Assembly (NCBI GenBank): GCA_944385665.1
Contig: CALWYB010000026.1
Span: 1 to 34,242, forward strand
Source of the DNA: an uncultured Oscillospiraceae bacterium
Lineage (GTDB): Bacteria > Bacillota > Clostridia > Oscillospirales > Oscillospiraceae
Reading direction: 5' to 3'
Length of the DNA stretch: 34,242 nucleotides
Part shown: piece after piece, positions 8,170 through 16,669 of the stretch
Layout of the letters: the number at the start of each line of letters is the position of its first letter
Position numbering within the stretch: the stretch's first letter is position 1
Translations under genes and position numbers: made by a program
Notes under the pieces: model-generated
What the model saw: only the letters and a program-made list of their open reading frames with translations
The model's database searches: none
Told to the model about the DNA's origin: nothing

Positions 8170-8198
8170 ATTAAAAAACCTTTGCCGGAATCTGTCAA
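8170..8198 (-). promoter_or_regulatory. Candidate sigma-A promoter of the aldo/keto reductase
   Basis: On the minus strand, perfect TTGACA (8198-8193), 17-bp spacer, TTTAAT (8175-8170). The start is near 8163, about 29 bases before the ATG. Confidence 0.6.
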
Positions 8199-8240
8199 GA
8201 CCGGGGAGGGGAAATGAAAGTAAAGTAATTGGGAGTGGGT

Positions 8241-8272
8241 AAAAAAGAGGGGAGACGCTTTTGCGTCTCCCC
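8241..8272 (-). terminator. valS terminator
   Basis: GGGGAGACGC (8249-8258) and GCGTCTCCCC (8263-8272) around TTTT. On the minus strand the stem is followed by CTCTTTTTTACC (A-run 8241-8246), so it ends the valS transcript coming from 8345. Confidence 0.85.
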
Positions 8273-8275
8273 AGA

Positions 8276-8328
8276 AGCAAAGCGCAGCTTTGCACAAAGT
8301 TCTTTGCCAAGCTTTCTTTCAAGAAAGC
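8276..8328. repeat. Cluster of foldbacks after valS, possible dispersed intergenic repeat
   Basis: Two further dyads sit between the valS stop and its terminator: GCAAAGC-GCA-GCTTTGC (8277-8293) and GCTTTCT/AGAAAGC (8311-8328). Similar strings of small GCTTTGC-type and GCTTTCTT-type dyads are, as I recall, frequent between genes in this bacterial family, but only one copy is in this window. Confidence 0.4.
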
Positions 8329-8344
8329 GGACAAGAAAAGTAGG

Positions 8345-10975
8345 TTACATGGATTTTAATTGCTCCTGGAGCTTGGCCACCAGGTCGGTTAGCTTGACGG
8401 CGCGCTCCTTCTCGGCCTCCACCACATGGGCGGGCGCCTTGTTGATAAAGCCGGGGTTATTGAGCTTGGTGTTCAGCTTCTCCAGCTCGGCGGTGTTCTT
8501 CTTGAGCTCCTTCTCCATGCGGGCCTTTTCCTTCTCCAGGTCCACCAGCTCGGCCAGAGGCATGGACAGCTGGGCCACATGGGTGACCACCGTCACCGTG
8601 CCTGCTGCCTCGGGAGCCACGCCGCTGTCCACGATGGACACCTCGCTGGCGTAGGCCAGCTTCTTGAGGAAGGGAACACCCAACTCGAAGATGGCCTTCT
8701 CGTCGGTAGCCACGGTGAGGTGAGCCTTCTTGGAGGGGGGTACGTTCATCTCGCTGCGGCGGGTACGGACGGCGCGGATGGCGTCCATAATGAGCTCCAT
8801 GGCCTTCTCTTCCTGGGGGAAGTTATGGCTGTCGCTGACCTGAGGCCACTGGGACAGCATGAGGAAGTCGCCCTCGTGGGGCAGAGCCTGCCAGATCTCC
8901 TCGGTGATGAAGGGCATGAAGGGGTGCAGCAGCTTGAGCATATCGGTAAGGACATAGCACAGCACCTGCTGGGCACGGACCTTGCTGTCCTCGTCGTCGC
9001 CCTGGAGACGGGTCTTGGTGAGCTCGATATACCAGTCGCAGTAGTCGTCCCAGATGAAGTCGTAGATCTTCTGGGCGGCCACGCCCAGCTCATACCGGTC
9101 CATGTTCTCGGTGATCTCCCGGATGGCCCGGTTCAGCTTGGAGAGAATCCACTTGTCCTCCAGCTCCAGCTTCTCGGGCAGCTCACACTTGTCGATGGTC
9201 AGGTTCATCATCAGGAAGCGGCTGGCGTTCCAGATCTTATTGGCAAAGTTGCGCATGGCCTCGCACCGCTCGGTGTAGAAGCGCATGTCGTTGCCGGGGC
9301 TGTTGCCGGTGACCAGGTTGAAGCGCAGGGCGTCGGCGCCGTACTTCTCGGCGATCTCCAGGGGGTCGATGCCGTTGCCAAGACTCTTGGACATCTTGCG
9401 GCCCTTGTCGTCCCGGACCAGGCCGTGGATGAACACGGTGTGGAAGGGAGGCTTTTTCGTCTGCTCGCAGGCGGAGAAGATCATCCGGGCCACCCAGAAG
9501 AAGATGATATCGTAGCCGGTGACCAGCACGTCGGTGGGGTAGAAGTACTTCAGGTCCTCCGTCTCCTCGGGCCAGCCCAGGGTGGAGAAGGGCCACAGGG
9601 CGCTGGAGAACCAGGTGTCCAGCACGTCGGGGTCCCGGTGGATGTTCTTGGAGTGGCACTTCTCACACTCGGTGGCGTCGGTGCGGCTGACGGTCATGTG
9701 GCCGCAGTCGTCGCAGTACCACACGGGGATCTGGTGGCCCCACCACAGCTGACGGGAGATACACCAGTCGTGGACGTTCTCCATCCAGTTGAGGTAGGTC
9801 TTGGAGAAGCGGTCGGGGACGAACTTGGTCTCGCCCTCCTCCACCACGCGGATGGCCTCCTTGGCCAGGGGCGCCATCTTGACGAACCACTGGGCGGAGA
9901 TGATAGGCTCCACGTCGCTGTGGCAGCGGTAGCAGGTGCCCACGTTGTGCTGGTGGGGCTCTACCTTCACCAGATAGCCCTGCTCCTCCAGGTCGGCCAC
10001 GATGGCCTTCCGGGCCTCGTAGCGGTCCATGCCGGAGTACTTGCCGTAGCCCTCGACCACCTTGCCGTTGTCATCCAGCACGCGGATGGTCTCCAGGTTC
10101 TGGCGCAGGCCCACCTCGAAGTCGTTGGGGTCGTGAGCGGGGGTCATCTTTACGCAGCCGGTACCGAACTCCATGTCCACGTACTCGTCGGCCACGATGG
10201 GCATTTCCCGGCCCACCAGGGGCAGGATACACTTCTTGCCCACAATGTCCTTGTACCGCTCGTCGTCGGGGTGGACGGCCACGCCGGTGTCGCCCAGCAT
10301 GGTCTCGGGACGGGTGGTGGCCACGATGACATAGCGGCCCTCTTCGCCCTTAATGGGGTAGCGGATGTGCCAGAAGTAACCGGGCTTGTCCACATACTCC
10401 ACTTCGGCGTCCGACAGGGCGGTGACGCAGTGGGGGCACCAGTTGATGATGCGGCTGCCCTTGTAGATGAGGCCCTTCTCGTAGAGGTTGCAGAAGACCT
10501 CCCGCACCGCCTTGGAACAGCCCTCGTCCATGGTGAACCGGGCCCGGTCCCAGTCGCAGGAGACGCCCATCTTCTTCTGCTGCTTGACGATGCGGTCGCC
10601 GAACTTGTTCTTCCAGTCCCACACCCGCTCCAGGAACTTGTCCCGGCCCAGGTCGTAGCGGGTCAGGCCCTCCTTGGTGCGCAGCTCCTCCTCCACCTTG
10701 ATCTGGGTGGCGATGCCGGCGTGGTCCATGCCGGGCACCCACAGGGCGGCGTAGCCCTCCATGCGCTTAAAGCGGATCAGGATGTCCTGCAGGGCGCAGT
10801 CCATGGCGTGACCCATGTGGAGCTGGCCGGTGACGTTGGGCGGGGGCATGACGATGGTAAAGGGCTTCTTCTTGGGATCCCGATGACCCTTGAAGCAGCC
10901 GTTCTTCTCCCAGGTCTCGTAGATCCGGGACTCCACTTCCTGGGGTTCGTAGACCTTTGGCAGTTCTTTCTTCAT
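8345..10975 (-). CDS. valS: Valine--tRNA ligase
   Basis: Charges tRNA-Val with valine; class I synthetase. The 876 residues match the family. Seen in order: the HIGH-type motif HMGHAMD in [13 protein letters not shown], the CP1 editing domain with [18 protein letters not shown], a zinc-type CDDCGH...CEKCHSKN module, KMSKSLGNG, the anticodon-binding domain, and a C-terminal coiled-coil tRNA-binding arm rich in Lys and Glu (about 810-876). A T-box leader of about 300 nt controls it. It is monocistronic: its promoter lies just behind the symporter gene and its terminator is at 8241-8272. Neighbours are not functionally linked. Confidence 0.99.
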   Translation of the reverse strand: MKKELPKVYEPQEVESRIYETWEKNGCFKGHRDPKKKPFTIVMPPPNVTGQLHMGHAMDCALQDILIRFKRMEGYAALWVPGMDHAGIATQIKVEEELRTKEGLTRYDLGRDKFLERVWDWKNKFGDRIVKQQKKMGVSCDWDRARFTMDEGCSKAVREVFCNLYEKGLIYKGSRIINWCPHCVTALSDAEVEYVDKPGYFWHIRYPIKGEEGRYVIVATTRPETMLGDTGVAVHPDDERYKDIVGKKCILPLVGREMPIVADEYVDMEFGTGCVKMTPAHDPNDFEVGLRQNLETIRVLDDNGKVVEGYGKYSGMDRYEARKAIVADLEEQGYLVKVEPHQHNVGTCYRCHSDVEPIISAQWFVKMAPLAKEAIRVVEEGETKFVPDRFSKTYLNWMENVHDWCISRQLWWGHQIPVWYCDDCGHMTVSRTDATECEKCHSKNIHRDPDVLDTWFSSALWPFSTLGWPEETEDLKYFYPTDVLVTGYDIIFFWVARMIFSACEQTKKPPFHTVFIHGLVRDDKGRKMSKSLGNGIDPLEIAEKYGADALRFNLVTGNSPGNDMRFYTERCEAMRNFANKIWNASRFLMMNLTIDKCELPEKLELEDKWILSKLNRAIREITENMDRYELGVAAQKIYDFIWDDYCDWYIELTKTRLQGDDEDSKVRAQQVLCYVLTDMLKLLHPFMPFITEEIWQALPHEGDFLMLSQWPQVSDSHNFPQEEKAMELIMDAIRAVRTRRSEMNVPPSKKAHLTVATDEKAIFELGVPFLKKLAYASEVSIVDSGVAPEAAGTVTVVTHVAQLSMPLAELVDLEKEKARMEKELKKNTAELEKLNTKLNNPGFINKAPAHVVEAEKERAVKLTDLVAKLQEQLKSM

Positions 10976-11039
10976 GGGGTTGTGACACTCCTATTCTGTG
11001 TGCTCCGGCAGGGCCGGGCAGGATTTCGGCTCCGGGCAG

Positions 11040-11074
11040 AAAAAAACGCCCTGAGCCATGAAAGGCTCAGGGCG
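11040..11074 (-). terminator. T-box attenuator terminator upstream of valS
   Basis: An 11-bp GC-rich stem (11064-11074 with 11047-11057), 6-base loop, then seven T residues on the minus strand (11046-11040). The T-box bases at 11085-11098 lie just 5' and would form the competing antiterminator. Confidence 0.9.
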
Positions 11075-11282
11075 AACGAAACGTCCGTGGTACCACCTGA
11101 GTTCGAACCGAAAACATAGGTTCGCGCTCTGACCCGGTAACGGCGGGAGCCGCCGTCCCTTACTGTACTTGGGGGACGGAGCTTGGAAGCCACCTTCACC
11201 TGCTTTGGGGGGAGACTCGCACCGACCGTCTCCTCGCTGTGCCGCCTGGGCAGGCTACTCCTCTTCCGCAATGCTTTTACAA
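11040..11282 (-). promoter_or_regulatory. T-box leader of valS
   Basis: On the minus strand this leader has the T-box AGGTGGTACCACGG (11098-11085) followed by terminator stem CGCCCTGAGCC / GGCTCAGGGCG (11074-11064 with 11057-11047) and a T7 run (11046-11040). The UGGU bulge would pair with an ACCA acceptor end whose discriminator is A, as in tRNA-Val. Stem I is visible: GGAAG pairs with CTTCC at its base, CCTGC with GCAGG above, leaving UGAAGGUGG as the 3' specifier loop. A valine GUG lies in that loop. Uncharged tRNA-Val would open the terminator and switch on valS. Confidence 0.9.
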
Positions 11283-11288
11283 AATAAC

Positions 11289-11317
11289 ATTATAGAGAGG
11301 CGCTTCCAAAAAGTCAA
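11289..11317 (-). promoter_or_regulatory. Strong sigma-A promoter of valS
   Basis: On the minus strand, TTGACT (11317-11312), 17-bp spacer, perfect TATAAT (11294-11289). The predicted start near 11282 is the 5' end of the T-box leader. It starts 14 bp after the symporter stop codon. Confidence 0.8.
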
Positions 11318-11330
11318 TGGGGATTTGGGC

Positions 11331-12710
11331 TCACTTTTTGTCAAAATAGTCCCGGGTCACCTGGATGACGGTGCCGGACAACAGCAACAGGCCCACCAGG
11401 TTGGGGATGGCCATCATGCCGTTGAGGGTGTCGGAGATGTCCCACATGAGGGCGCCGGAGCCCACAGAGCCCACCACGCACATAAGGACAAAGGAGATCT
11501 TGAAGATGATGTTGACCACCTTGTTGTTGTTGCTCAAATAGCCCCAGCAGCGCTCGCCGTAGTAGCTCCAGCCCAGGATGGTGGACAGGGCGAAGAACAG
11601 GAGGCTAATTTGCAGCACCGTGCCGCCGATGGTGCCGGGGAGAATGGCGTTGAAGGCCGCGGCGGCCGCCGCGCCGTTGGAGGCGAAGGAGCTCAGGTCT
11701 TTCTCCAGCACGCCGGAGAGGAGAATGGCCATGGAGGTGAGGGTACAGATGATGATGGTGTCCACAAACACCTCAAACACGCCCCACATGCCCTGCTCTG
11801 CCGGCTCCTGGGTGTCGGAGGCGGCGTGGGCCATGGGCGCGGAGCCAAGGCCCGCCTCGTTGGAGAACACGCCCCGGGCCACGCCCTGCTGCATGGAGAT
11901 CATGATGGTGTAGCCGGCCACGCCGCCGCCCACCTCACGGGGCTCCAGGCTGAAAGCGCTGGTGAAAATGGAGGCCAGGGCGGCGGGCACGTCGGTGATG
12001 CGCAGCAGGATGATGGCCACGCCGGCCACGATGTAGAAGATGGCCATGAAGGGCACCAGATAGGAGGCCACCTGGCCGATGCGCTTGACGCCGCCGATGA
12101 CCACGATGGCGGTGAGGATGGCCAGGATGATGCCGGTGTACAGGGGGTCCAGCCCGGTGAGGGACTGCACCGCCCCGGCAATTTCGGTGGACTGGGCGAT
12201 GTTGCCGATGCCGAAGCAGGCGATGCCGCCCAGAATGGCAAAGATGATGGCCAGCCACTTCTGACCGGTCCCCTTTTCGATATAGTACATGGGGCCGCCG
12301 TAGTGGGCGCCCTTTTCATCCACCTGGCGGTACTTCACCGCCAGGACGATCTCGGCGTACTTGGTCATCATGCCGAAGAAGGCGGATACCCACATCCAGA
12401 ACACGGCGCCGGGGCCGCCCACAAAGATGGCGCCGGTGACGCCGGCGATGTTGCCGGTGCCCACGGTGCCCGCCAGGGCGGTAGAGACGGCCTGGAAGGG
12501 GGTGAGGTTGTGTTCGCTGCCGCTTTTCTTTTTATCCTTGGCAAACAGGCTGCCAATGGTGCTGCGCAGGATAAAGCCAAAGCGGCGGGCTTGCAGACCG
12601 TGGGTGCGGAAGGTGAGGTAGATGCCGGTGCCCACCAGTAAAATCAGCATAATGGGGCCCCAGACCACGCCGTTTACCGCACTGTTGATGGCTTCAATTT
12701 GTGCTAGCAT
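11331..12710 (-). CDS. Alanine/glycine:cation symporter (AGCS family)
   Basis: Imports alanine and/or glycine with sodium across the inner membrane. The 459 residues have about 10-11 hydrophobic segments and family signatures: NGVVWGPIMLILLVGTGIYLT at the N-terminus (read in parts), TPFQAVSTALAGTVGTGNIAGV, GGPGAVFWMW, KYAEIVLAVKYR, the GGGVAG-YTIM segment, FSNEAGLGSAPMAHA, and a LGWSYYGERCW stretch near the end. AGAGGGAT precedes the ATG. It has its own promoter at 12787-12815. The leader is not a glycine riboswitch as far as I can see, though it holds a small hairpin. No terminator separates it from the valS promoter, so read-through into the valS T-box leader is possible. Confidence 0.95.
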   Translation of the reverse strand: MLAQIEAINSAVNGVVWGPIMLILLVGTGIYLTFRTHGLQARRFGFILRSTIGSLFAKDKKKSGSEHNLTPFQAVSTALAGTVGTGNIAGVTGAIFVGGPGAVFWMWVSAFFGMMTKYAEIVLAVKYRQVDEKGAHYGGPMYYIEKGTGQKWLAIIFAILGGIACFGIGNIAQSTEIAGAVQSLTGLDPLYTGIILAILTAIVVIGGVKRIGQVASYLVPFMAIFYIVAGVAIILLRITDVPAALASIFTSAFSLEPREVGGGVAGYTIMISMQQGVARGVFSNEAGLGSAPMAHAASDTQEPAEQGMWGVFEVFVDTIIICTLTSMAILLSGVLEKDLSSFASNGAAAAAAFNAILPGTIGGTVLQISLLFFALSTILGWSYYGERCWGYLSNNNKVVNIIFKISFVLMCVVGSVGSGALMWDISDTLNGMMAIPNLVGLLLLSGTVIQVTRDYFDKK

Positions 12711-12733
12711 TGTGATCCCTCTCTCTCATGTTT

Positions 12734-12756
12734 CAGCGGAACACACACATCCGCTG
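12734..12756 (-). repeat. Hairpin in the symporter leader
   Basis: CAGCGGA (12734-12740) and TCCGCTG (12750-12756) around a 9-base GT-rich loop on the minus strand, placed between the predicted start site and the ribosome site. It has no T-tract. Role unknown. Confidence 0.35.
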
Positions 12757-12786
12757 TGCCCAGGTAAAGGGCTAAAGATACTCCAC

Positions 12787-12815
12787 ATTATAGCGTTTTT
12801 TGAATCTATATGCAA
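12787..12815 (-). promoter_or_regulatory. Candidate sigma-A promoter of the AGCS symporter
   Basis: On the minus strand, TTGCAT (12815-12810), 17-bp spacer, perfect TATAAT (12792-12787). Start near 12780, giving a leader of about 70 nt. Confidence 0.65.
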
Positions 12816-12873
12816 GGAGAAGAGAGAAAAAATGCAAAACGGCGCAAAAAATGGGAAAAACAAGAAAAAATTC

Positions 12874-13449
12874 CTATAAAATACGGAGGGGAAATCCGTC
12901 CACCCCAATGACCTGGTGGGCCAAGGAGAGAACCTGAGACTCGTGGCTGGACAGTAGCACCGGAACAGAAAGCTCCTTGAGAAAAGCCATCAGCCGCTGG
13001 GTGCGCTCCGGGTCGATGCCGGTAAAGGGCTCGTCCAGCAGGTAGAGTGCTCCGCCCAGAGCCAGGCAGCGCACCAGGGCCAGGCGGCGGCGCATCCCGC
13101 CCGAGAGCGCGGCAGGACGGCTGTGTTCCTCCCCCTCCAGCTCTGCCAGGGCAATCCACCGGGGCACCTCATTCCAACGGCTGCGGGGCAGCACATCGGT
13201 GAGGTGCTGCTCTACCGTGCGCCAGGGGAAGAGGCGGTCCTCCTGAAAGAGGATGGCCGTTTCGGCTGGGGTGATCCCCTCCACCCGACCGGACTCCGGC
13301 CGCTCCAGCCCGGCAATGGTGCGCAGCAGGGTAGTTTTCCCGCAGCCGGAGGGGCCGGAGAGGACAGTCACCCCCTGGGGAATTTCCAGAGAGAAGCCAT
13401 CCAGTACCCGCTTCTCCCCATAGGAGACGGTGAGATGTTCTACTCGCAC
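12874..13449 (-). CDS. ABC transporter ATP-binding protein (NitT/TauT/SsuB-like)
   Basis: Energises the import system encoded by the two genes before it. From the GTG start the protein is 191 residues, shorter than the usual 240-260 of SsuB/TauB proteins, mainly at the C-terminal end. Walker [10 protein letters not shown], a Q-loop in [11 protein letters not shown], signature LSGGM, Walker [10 protein letters not shown]-loop and the switch His in LLSSHE are all present, so it should hydrolyse ATP. The start is placed at GTG 13449, which overlaps the permease stop by ten bases and has GGGAGG upstream. A longer frame to ATG 13497 would overlap the permease much more. It is the last gene of the operon. 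Confidence 0.92.
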   Translation of the reverse strand: MRVEHLTVSYGEKRVLDGFSLEIPQGVTVLSGPSGCGKTTLLRTIAGLERPESGRVEGITPAETAILFQEDRLFPWRTVEQHLTDVLPRSRWNEVPRWIALAELEGEEHSRPAALSGGMRRRLALVRCLALGGALYLLDEPFTGIDPERTQRLMAFLKELSVPVLLSSHESQVLSLAHQVIGVDGFPLRIL

Positions 13450-14204
13450 GGGACAGAGCCTCCCTTCCAGCGGCGGAGAGCGGCGGCCAGCAGCCACTCC
13501 ATGGTCAGGCTCAGGATCACCACCACCGCCGTCCAGGCGAACAGGGTGGGGATCTCCAGATAAAACTTGGCGTTATAGACCTCCGTGCCGATGGCCTGAC
13601 GGGGGGTACACAGCACCTCAGCAGCCACCCCTGACTTCCAGGCCAGACCCATGGCGGTGGTGACGGAGGAGAGAAGGTAGGGCTGTACCGAGGGGAGGTA
13701 GACCAGCTTGACCTTCTTCCAGCGGGAGAACCGGTAGGCCCGGGCCAGCTCCAGCAGCTGGCCGTCGGTCTGGCGGATGCCCTGGTTGCCCCCGCTCCAC
13801 ACCACCGGCAGAACCATCAGGGTGACGATGACCGTAGGCACCGTGGCCCGGTATACCGCCAGCATCACCAGCAGGATGAAGGAGGCCACCGGGACCGCCC
13901 GGATCATGCGGATCATGGGGGAGAGAAGCCGGTCGGCCCAGGCGCTGGCGCAGGTCAGGGCGGCCAGCAGGATGCCCAGCAAAGTGCCGAAGACCATACC
14001 CATCAGAATGCGGCCCAGAGACAGGGCGATGGTGGCCCAGAACTCCCCGGTGGCGCACAGGCCTGCCAGGGTCTGGAGTACCGTCCAGGGGGTGGGGAGG
14101 AAGAAGTCCAGCTTTTTCGTCCGGGCAAAAAGGGCCCCGAACTGCCAAACCCCCAGCCAAAAGGCCGGGGGCAGCAGATGAGAAGCAAATTTACGCCACG
14201 CCAT
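13440..14204 (-). CDS. ABC transporter permease (NitT/TauT/SsuC-like)
   Basis: The membrane channel of the importer. The 254 residues have an N-terminal helix, about six segments in all, and the BPD-type EAA-like region around [18 protein letters not shown] followed by [20 protein letters not shown], which docks to the ATPase. The later [15 protein letters not shown] stretch is typical of the nitrate/sulfonate/taurine branch. The ATG overlaps the end of the binding-protein gene by 14 bases (ATG 14204, stop at 14191), so translation is coupled. The substrate cannot be told from the permease. Confidence 0.93.
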   Translation of the reverse strand: MAWRKFASHLLPPAFWLGVWQFGALFARTKKLDFFLPTPWTVLQTLAGLCATGEFWATIALSLGRILMGMVFGTLLGILLAALTCASAWADRLLSPMIRMIRAVPVASFILLVMLAVYRATVPTVIVTLMVLPVVWSGGNQGIRQTDGQLLELARAYRFSRWKKVKLVYLPSVQPYLLSSVTTAMGLAWKSGVAAEVLCTPRQAIGTEVYNAKFYLEIPTLFAWTAVVVILSLTMEWLLAAALRRWKGGSVPCE

Positions 14205-15228
14205 AGTAGAAGCTGTCGTAGGGCATTCCGCCGCCGATGGAGGCGGGGTCCGCCTGGTAGAGAACGGAGAAGTAGCCCTCCACCAGGTTCTTCATCTCCT
14301 GGCCGGAGGCGAAGGTGAGGTTGCACTGGGGGATGGCCGCGGCGGCGATGGCGGCGGAGGGGGTGATTTCGTACTGGGCCACCAGCTCGCTGGCCGTATC
14401 CACGTTGGCCTCGTCCTTCATGTAGTCGATGGAGGCCTCATACTCGGTCAAAAAGTCGGTCACGGCCTGGGGATTCTCCTCGATGAAGTCGGTGCGGGCC
14501 ACCACGCAGCCCATGGCCAGAGAGCCGTTGCCCAGCTCGTCCCAGGCGTCGGACAGGGAGATGGCCTGCTTGACGGCGGTGTCCTTGGCCATCAGAGCGG
14601 TGGCAGCCGGGACAGGGAGCGTACACACGGCGCTGTCGGAGGAGATCATCTTGGCGGAGACCTCTTCGGCGGTGAGCCACTCAATGGTCACGTCGCTGGC
14701 GGGGTCCACGCCGTTTTCGGTGAGCAGGTAATTGAGGATGTACTCGGGATTGGCGCCCTTGCCGGTGGCGTAGATGGTCTTGCCGGACAGGTCGGCCAGG
14801 GAGGTGATGCCTACATTCTTGTCCAGGATGTACAGCACACCCAGAGTGTTGACGGCCAGCATCTGGATGGAGCCGTCGGTCTGGGCGGCAAAGTTGGCGG
14901 CCACGTTGGTGGCGATGGCGGCGATGTCCACCTCACCGGACTTCAGGGAGGTCTGGATCTGGCTGTTGTCGGTGACCACCTCGGCGTTGTAGTCGTTGAG
15001 GGTGGTGCCGGCAGCATTGTCAGAGAGCAGCTTGGCCGCGCCGACACCGGTGGGGCCGGAGAGGACCATCAGGTTTACCTTGGTGCGGTCCTCCGCGGTC
15101 TGGCTGGTAGACTGAGAAGTGGTGTCAGAGCCGGAGGCGGAGCCGTTGTCCGTGGTTTTGGAGCCGCAGCCGGCCAGCAGGGACAGGGTGAGGGCGGCGC
15201 ACAGGAACAGAGAGAGTTTGCGTTTCAT
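14191..15228 (-). CDS. Substrate-binding lipoprotein of the ABC importer (NMT1/SsuA-like)
   Basis: Captures the ligand outside the membrane. The 345 residues start with a lipoprotein signal, Lys/Arg then a hydrophobic core and LLAGC with Cys21 as the lipid site, then a Ser/Thr-rich linker. The mature part has the VNLMVLSGPTGVGAAKL start, DNSQIQTSLKSGEVDIAAI and TLGVLYILDKNV segments of the periplasmic-binding fold used for sulfonates, nitrate, HMP-thiamine precursors and similar. ATG 15228 is chosen over a longer upstream frame because AAAGGAAG precedes it and the signal peptide begins there. Ligand unknown: no riboswitch or pathway gene in view points to one. Confidence 0.93.
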   Translation of the reverse strand: MKRKLSLFLCAALTLSLLAGCGSKTTDNGSASGSDTTSQSTSQTAEDRTKVNLMVLSGPTGVGAAKLLSDNAAGTTLNDYNAEVVTDNSQIQTSLKSGEVDIAAIATNVAANFAAQTDGSIQMLAVNTLGVLYILDKNVGITSLADLSGKTIYATGKGANPEYILNYLLTENGVDPASDVTIEWLTAEEVSAKMISSDSAVCTLPVPAATALMAKDTAVKQAISLSDAWDELGNGSLAMGCVVARTDFIEENPQAVTDFLTEYEASIDYMKDEANVDTASELVAQYEITPSAAIAAAAIPQCNLTFASGQEMKNLVEGYFSVLYQADPASIGGGMPYDSFYYGVA

Positions 15229-15259
15229 AGTATCTTCCTTTCGTTTTGAAACTACAGTG

Positions 15260-15916
15260 TTACAGGACAGATTGGAGGGCGGGAAGGCTGGGGATCTCAA
15301 TGGTTTTCCCCGTGCGGCGGATGAGCTCTGCCTTCTCCAGAGCCTCAAAGGCCCGGTAGAGGGAGGCACGGCTGAGCCCCAGCCGCCGGGCCAGATCGGT
15401 GGCCGAGATATTGACCGCACCATCTCTGGCATTGGCCAGCAGATACCGGGCCAGCTTGCCCTCCGACCCTGCCTGGGTCACCGACTGGAGCCGCCCGGAG
15501 AGAAACCGAATGCGGCCGGACAGGTAGCGCAGGTAGTTGCGGCGCAGTACCGCCTCCTCTCCCAGCATCCGGTCTACCGTGGCCTGGGGAAAGAAAATAG
15601 CCCGGCAGGGGGTGTGGGCGGTGAGGGTGGTGGCGTAGTCGGGGGCGTCGTTGTAGAGAGCGGCGGCTCCGAAGAGCTCTCCCGCCTCCAGCGTACTCAC
15701 CGCCAACGTGCCGTTGGTCACCCGGACCTGCCCAGCAAGGAGCAGCCCCAGACAGCGGAGAAAGTGATGGGGCTGGTACAGTACCTCCCCGGCGGCAAAA
15801 TCCTGCACCCAGGCGTCCTCCGTTCCGGCAACCCGACGGACCAGGCCCTCCTCCGCCCCCAGAAGCAGGGGACAGCGGCTCAGCAGCACCATTTCTTCCG
15901 CAGTCAGCTCGGCCAC
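15260..15916 (-). CDS. Crp/Fnr-family transcriptional regulator of the ABC operon
   Basis: A 218-residue regulator with a cNMP-type jelly-roll sensor domain (about 20-130), a long dimer helix (NYLRYLSGRIRFLSGRLQS) and a winged helix with the recognition segment TDLARRLGLSRASLYRAFEAL. No Cys cluster for an Fe-S centre is seen, so the ligand is unknown. The start is set at GTG 15916: GGAGG lies 8 bases upstream, while the longer frame to 15964 runs through the promoter. The stop is only 31 bp before the binding-lipoprotein gene with no terminator, so regulator and transporter form one transcript, which makes the regulator a likely sensor of the transported compound or its product. Confidence 0.9.
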   Translation of the reverse strand: MAELTAEEMVLLSRCPLLLGAEEGLVRRVAGTEDAWVQDFAAGEVLYQPHHFLRCLGLLLAGQVRVTNGTLAVSTLEAGELFGAAALYNDAPDYATTLTAHTPCRAIFFPQATVDRMLGEEAVLRRNYLRYLSGRIRFLSGRLQSVTQAGSEGKLARYLLANARDGAVNISATDLARRLGLSRASLYRAFEALEKAELIRRTGKTIEIPSLPALQSVL

Positions 15917-15933
15917 AGAGAACACCTCCAAAC

Positions 15934-15949
15934 TGTCTAATTTGAGACA
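15934..15949. promoter_or_regulatory. Palindromic candidate operator TGTCT-N6-AGACA
   Basis: Perfect 5-6-5 dyad, TGTCT (15934-15938) and AGACA (15945-15949), the same geometry as the CRP site TGTGA-N6-TCACA. It covers the predicted start site of the Crp/Fnr gene at about 15948 and the first transcribed bases, which would suit autorepression. Binding by this regulator is inference. Confidence 0.5.
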
Positions 15950-15954
15950 AAAAT

Positions 15955-15983
15955 ATAATACCACGTTCTTTAATTATGGTCAA
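15955..15983 (-). promoter_or_regulatory. Candidate sigma-A promoter of the Crp/Fnr-ABC operon
   Basis: On the minus strand, TTGACC (15983-15978), 17-bp spacer, TATTAT (15960-15955). The start near 15948 lies inside the palindrome. Confidence 0.65.
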
Positions 15984-15996
15984 GGGAGAGAAGAAA

Positions 15997-16022
15997 GAAC
16001 CGGGGCGAATCCGCCCCGGTTC
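15997..16022 (-). terminator. Terminator after the DUF1847 gene
   Basis: An 11-bp perfect stem GAACCGGGGCG / CGCCCCGGTTC (15997-16007 with 16012-16022), loop AATC. On the minus strand TTTCTTCTC follows. It closes the fumarase-DUF1847 unit just before the Crp/Fnr promoter. Confidence 0.8.
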
Positions 16023-16033
16023 CAGTGAAATTC

Positions 16034-16666
16034 TTAAGGTTTGTTCCCATCCAATCGGTTTTTCAAGTAGCCGTCGGCGCAGTAGATGGCGGCGGTGGGA
16101 TTGTTGCCGGTGACCCGGTCCTTGGCCACCAGAGTGGTGACCAGGGCCTTGGAATATTTGTAGAAGAGGGAGTCGTGGCCCACACACAGGCCAAGGCAGA
16201 TGTTGAACTGGGTGCCCTCCCGGTTGAGCAGCTCCGCCTGGGCGATGGGGTTGCACATCACCTCATAGGTGCCCGGACGCACCCGGTACTCCGCCGGGAC
16301 CCCGGCCCGGTCCTTGGGGATGGAGCCCGCCTTGCAGATGACGGAGGAGACCTCAAAGCCGTTCTGCCTGAAAATCCGGTCCACAATGGCGGCCTCCTTA
16401 TGGAGCCCCGCACAGAAAGCCAGTCCCAGCTTGGTGTAGCCCATCCGCTTGGCAAACTCTACCGTCTCCCGCAGGCGGGGCCAATGGCAGTAGCCCGCTG
16501 CCTCCACCACGGCGCTGGTGACGAAAAAGTCGTGGTTTTCCGGCTTGAAATACTCGTCCAGAAGCTGCTCAAAGAAGGTTGGGTCGTGCATGGGACAGTT
16601 CTTGGGCATCTGGTCCAGCTGCCCGGAGCGGCAGGCCTCAATGGCGCATTGCGCGCAAGTGAACAT
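16034..16666 (-). CDS. DUF1847 family putative metal-binding protein
   Basis: A 210-residue soluble protein. The N-terminus has Cys4, Cys7, Cys12 and Cys24 (MFTCAQCAIEAC...NCP), and further Cys residues sit in FCAGL, VICKAG, VMCNP and ICLGLC. This Cys-rich layout with the GLCVGHDSLF-Y-YSKA motif matches the DUF1847 family, described as predicted metal-binding, with no proven activity. AAGGAGG precedes the ATG, and only three bases separate it from the dehydratase beta subunit, so it is cotranscribed and probably serves the Fe-S enzyme or the same metabolic step. A terminator follows 12 bp after the stop. Confidence 0.88.
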   Translation of the reverse strand: MFTCAQCAIEACRSGQLDQMPKNCPMHDPTFFEQLLDEYFKPENHDFFVTSAVVEAAGYCHWPRLRETVEFAKRMGYTKLGLAFCAGLHKEAAIVDRIFRQNGFEVSSVICKAGSIPKDRAGVPAEYRVRPGTYEVMCNPIAQAELLNREGTQFNICLGLCVGHDSLFYKYSKALVTTLVAKDRVTGNNPTAAIYCADGYLKNRLDGNKP

Positions 16667-16669
16667 CCT

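Noticed and set aside
8426-11119. An 897-codon open frame on the plus strand opposite valS
   Set aside because: Composition (Val, Gly, His, Leu, Asp rich) is that of an antisense frame in G+C-rich DNA, and it even crosses the T-box leader; valS on the other strand is certain.
12711-12780. Glycine riboswitch before the AGCS symporter
   Set aside because: The 70-nt leader holds only one small hairpin and lacks the conserved glycine aptamer sequences.
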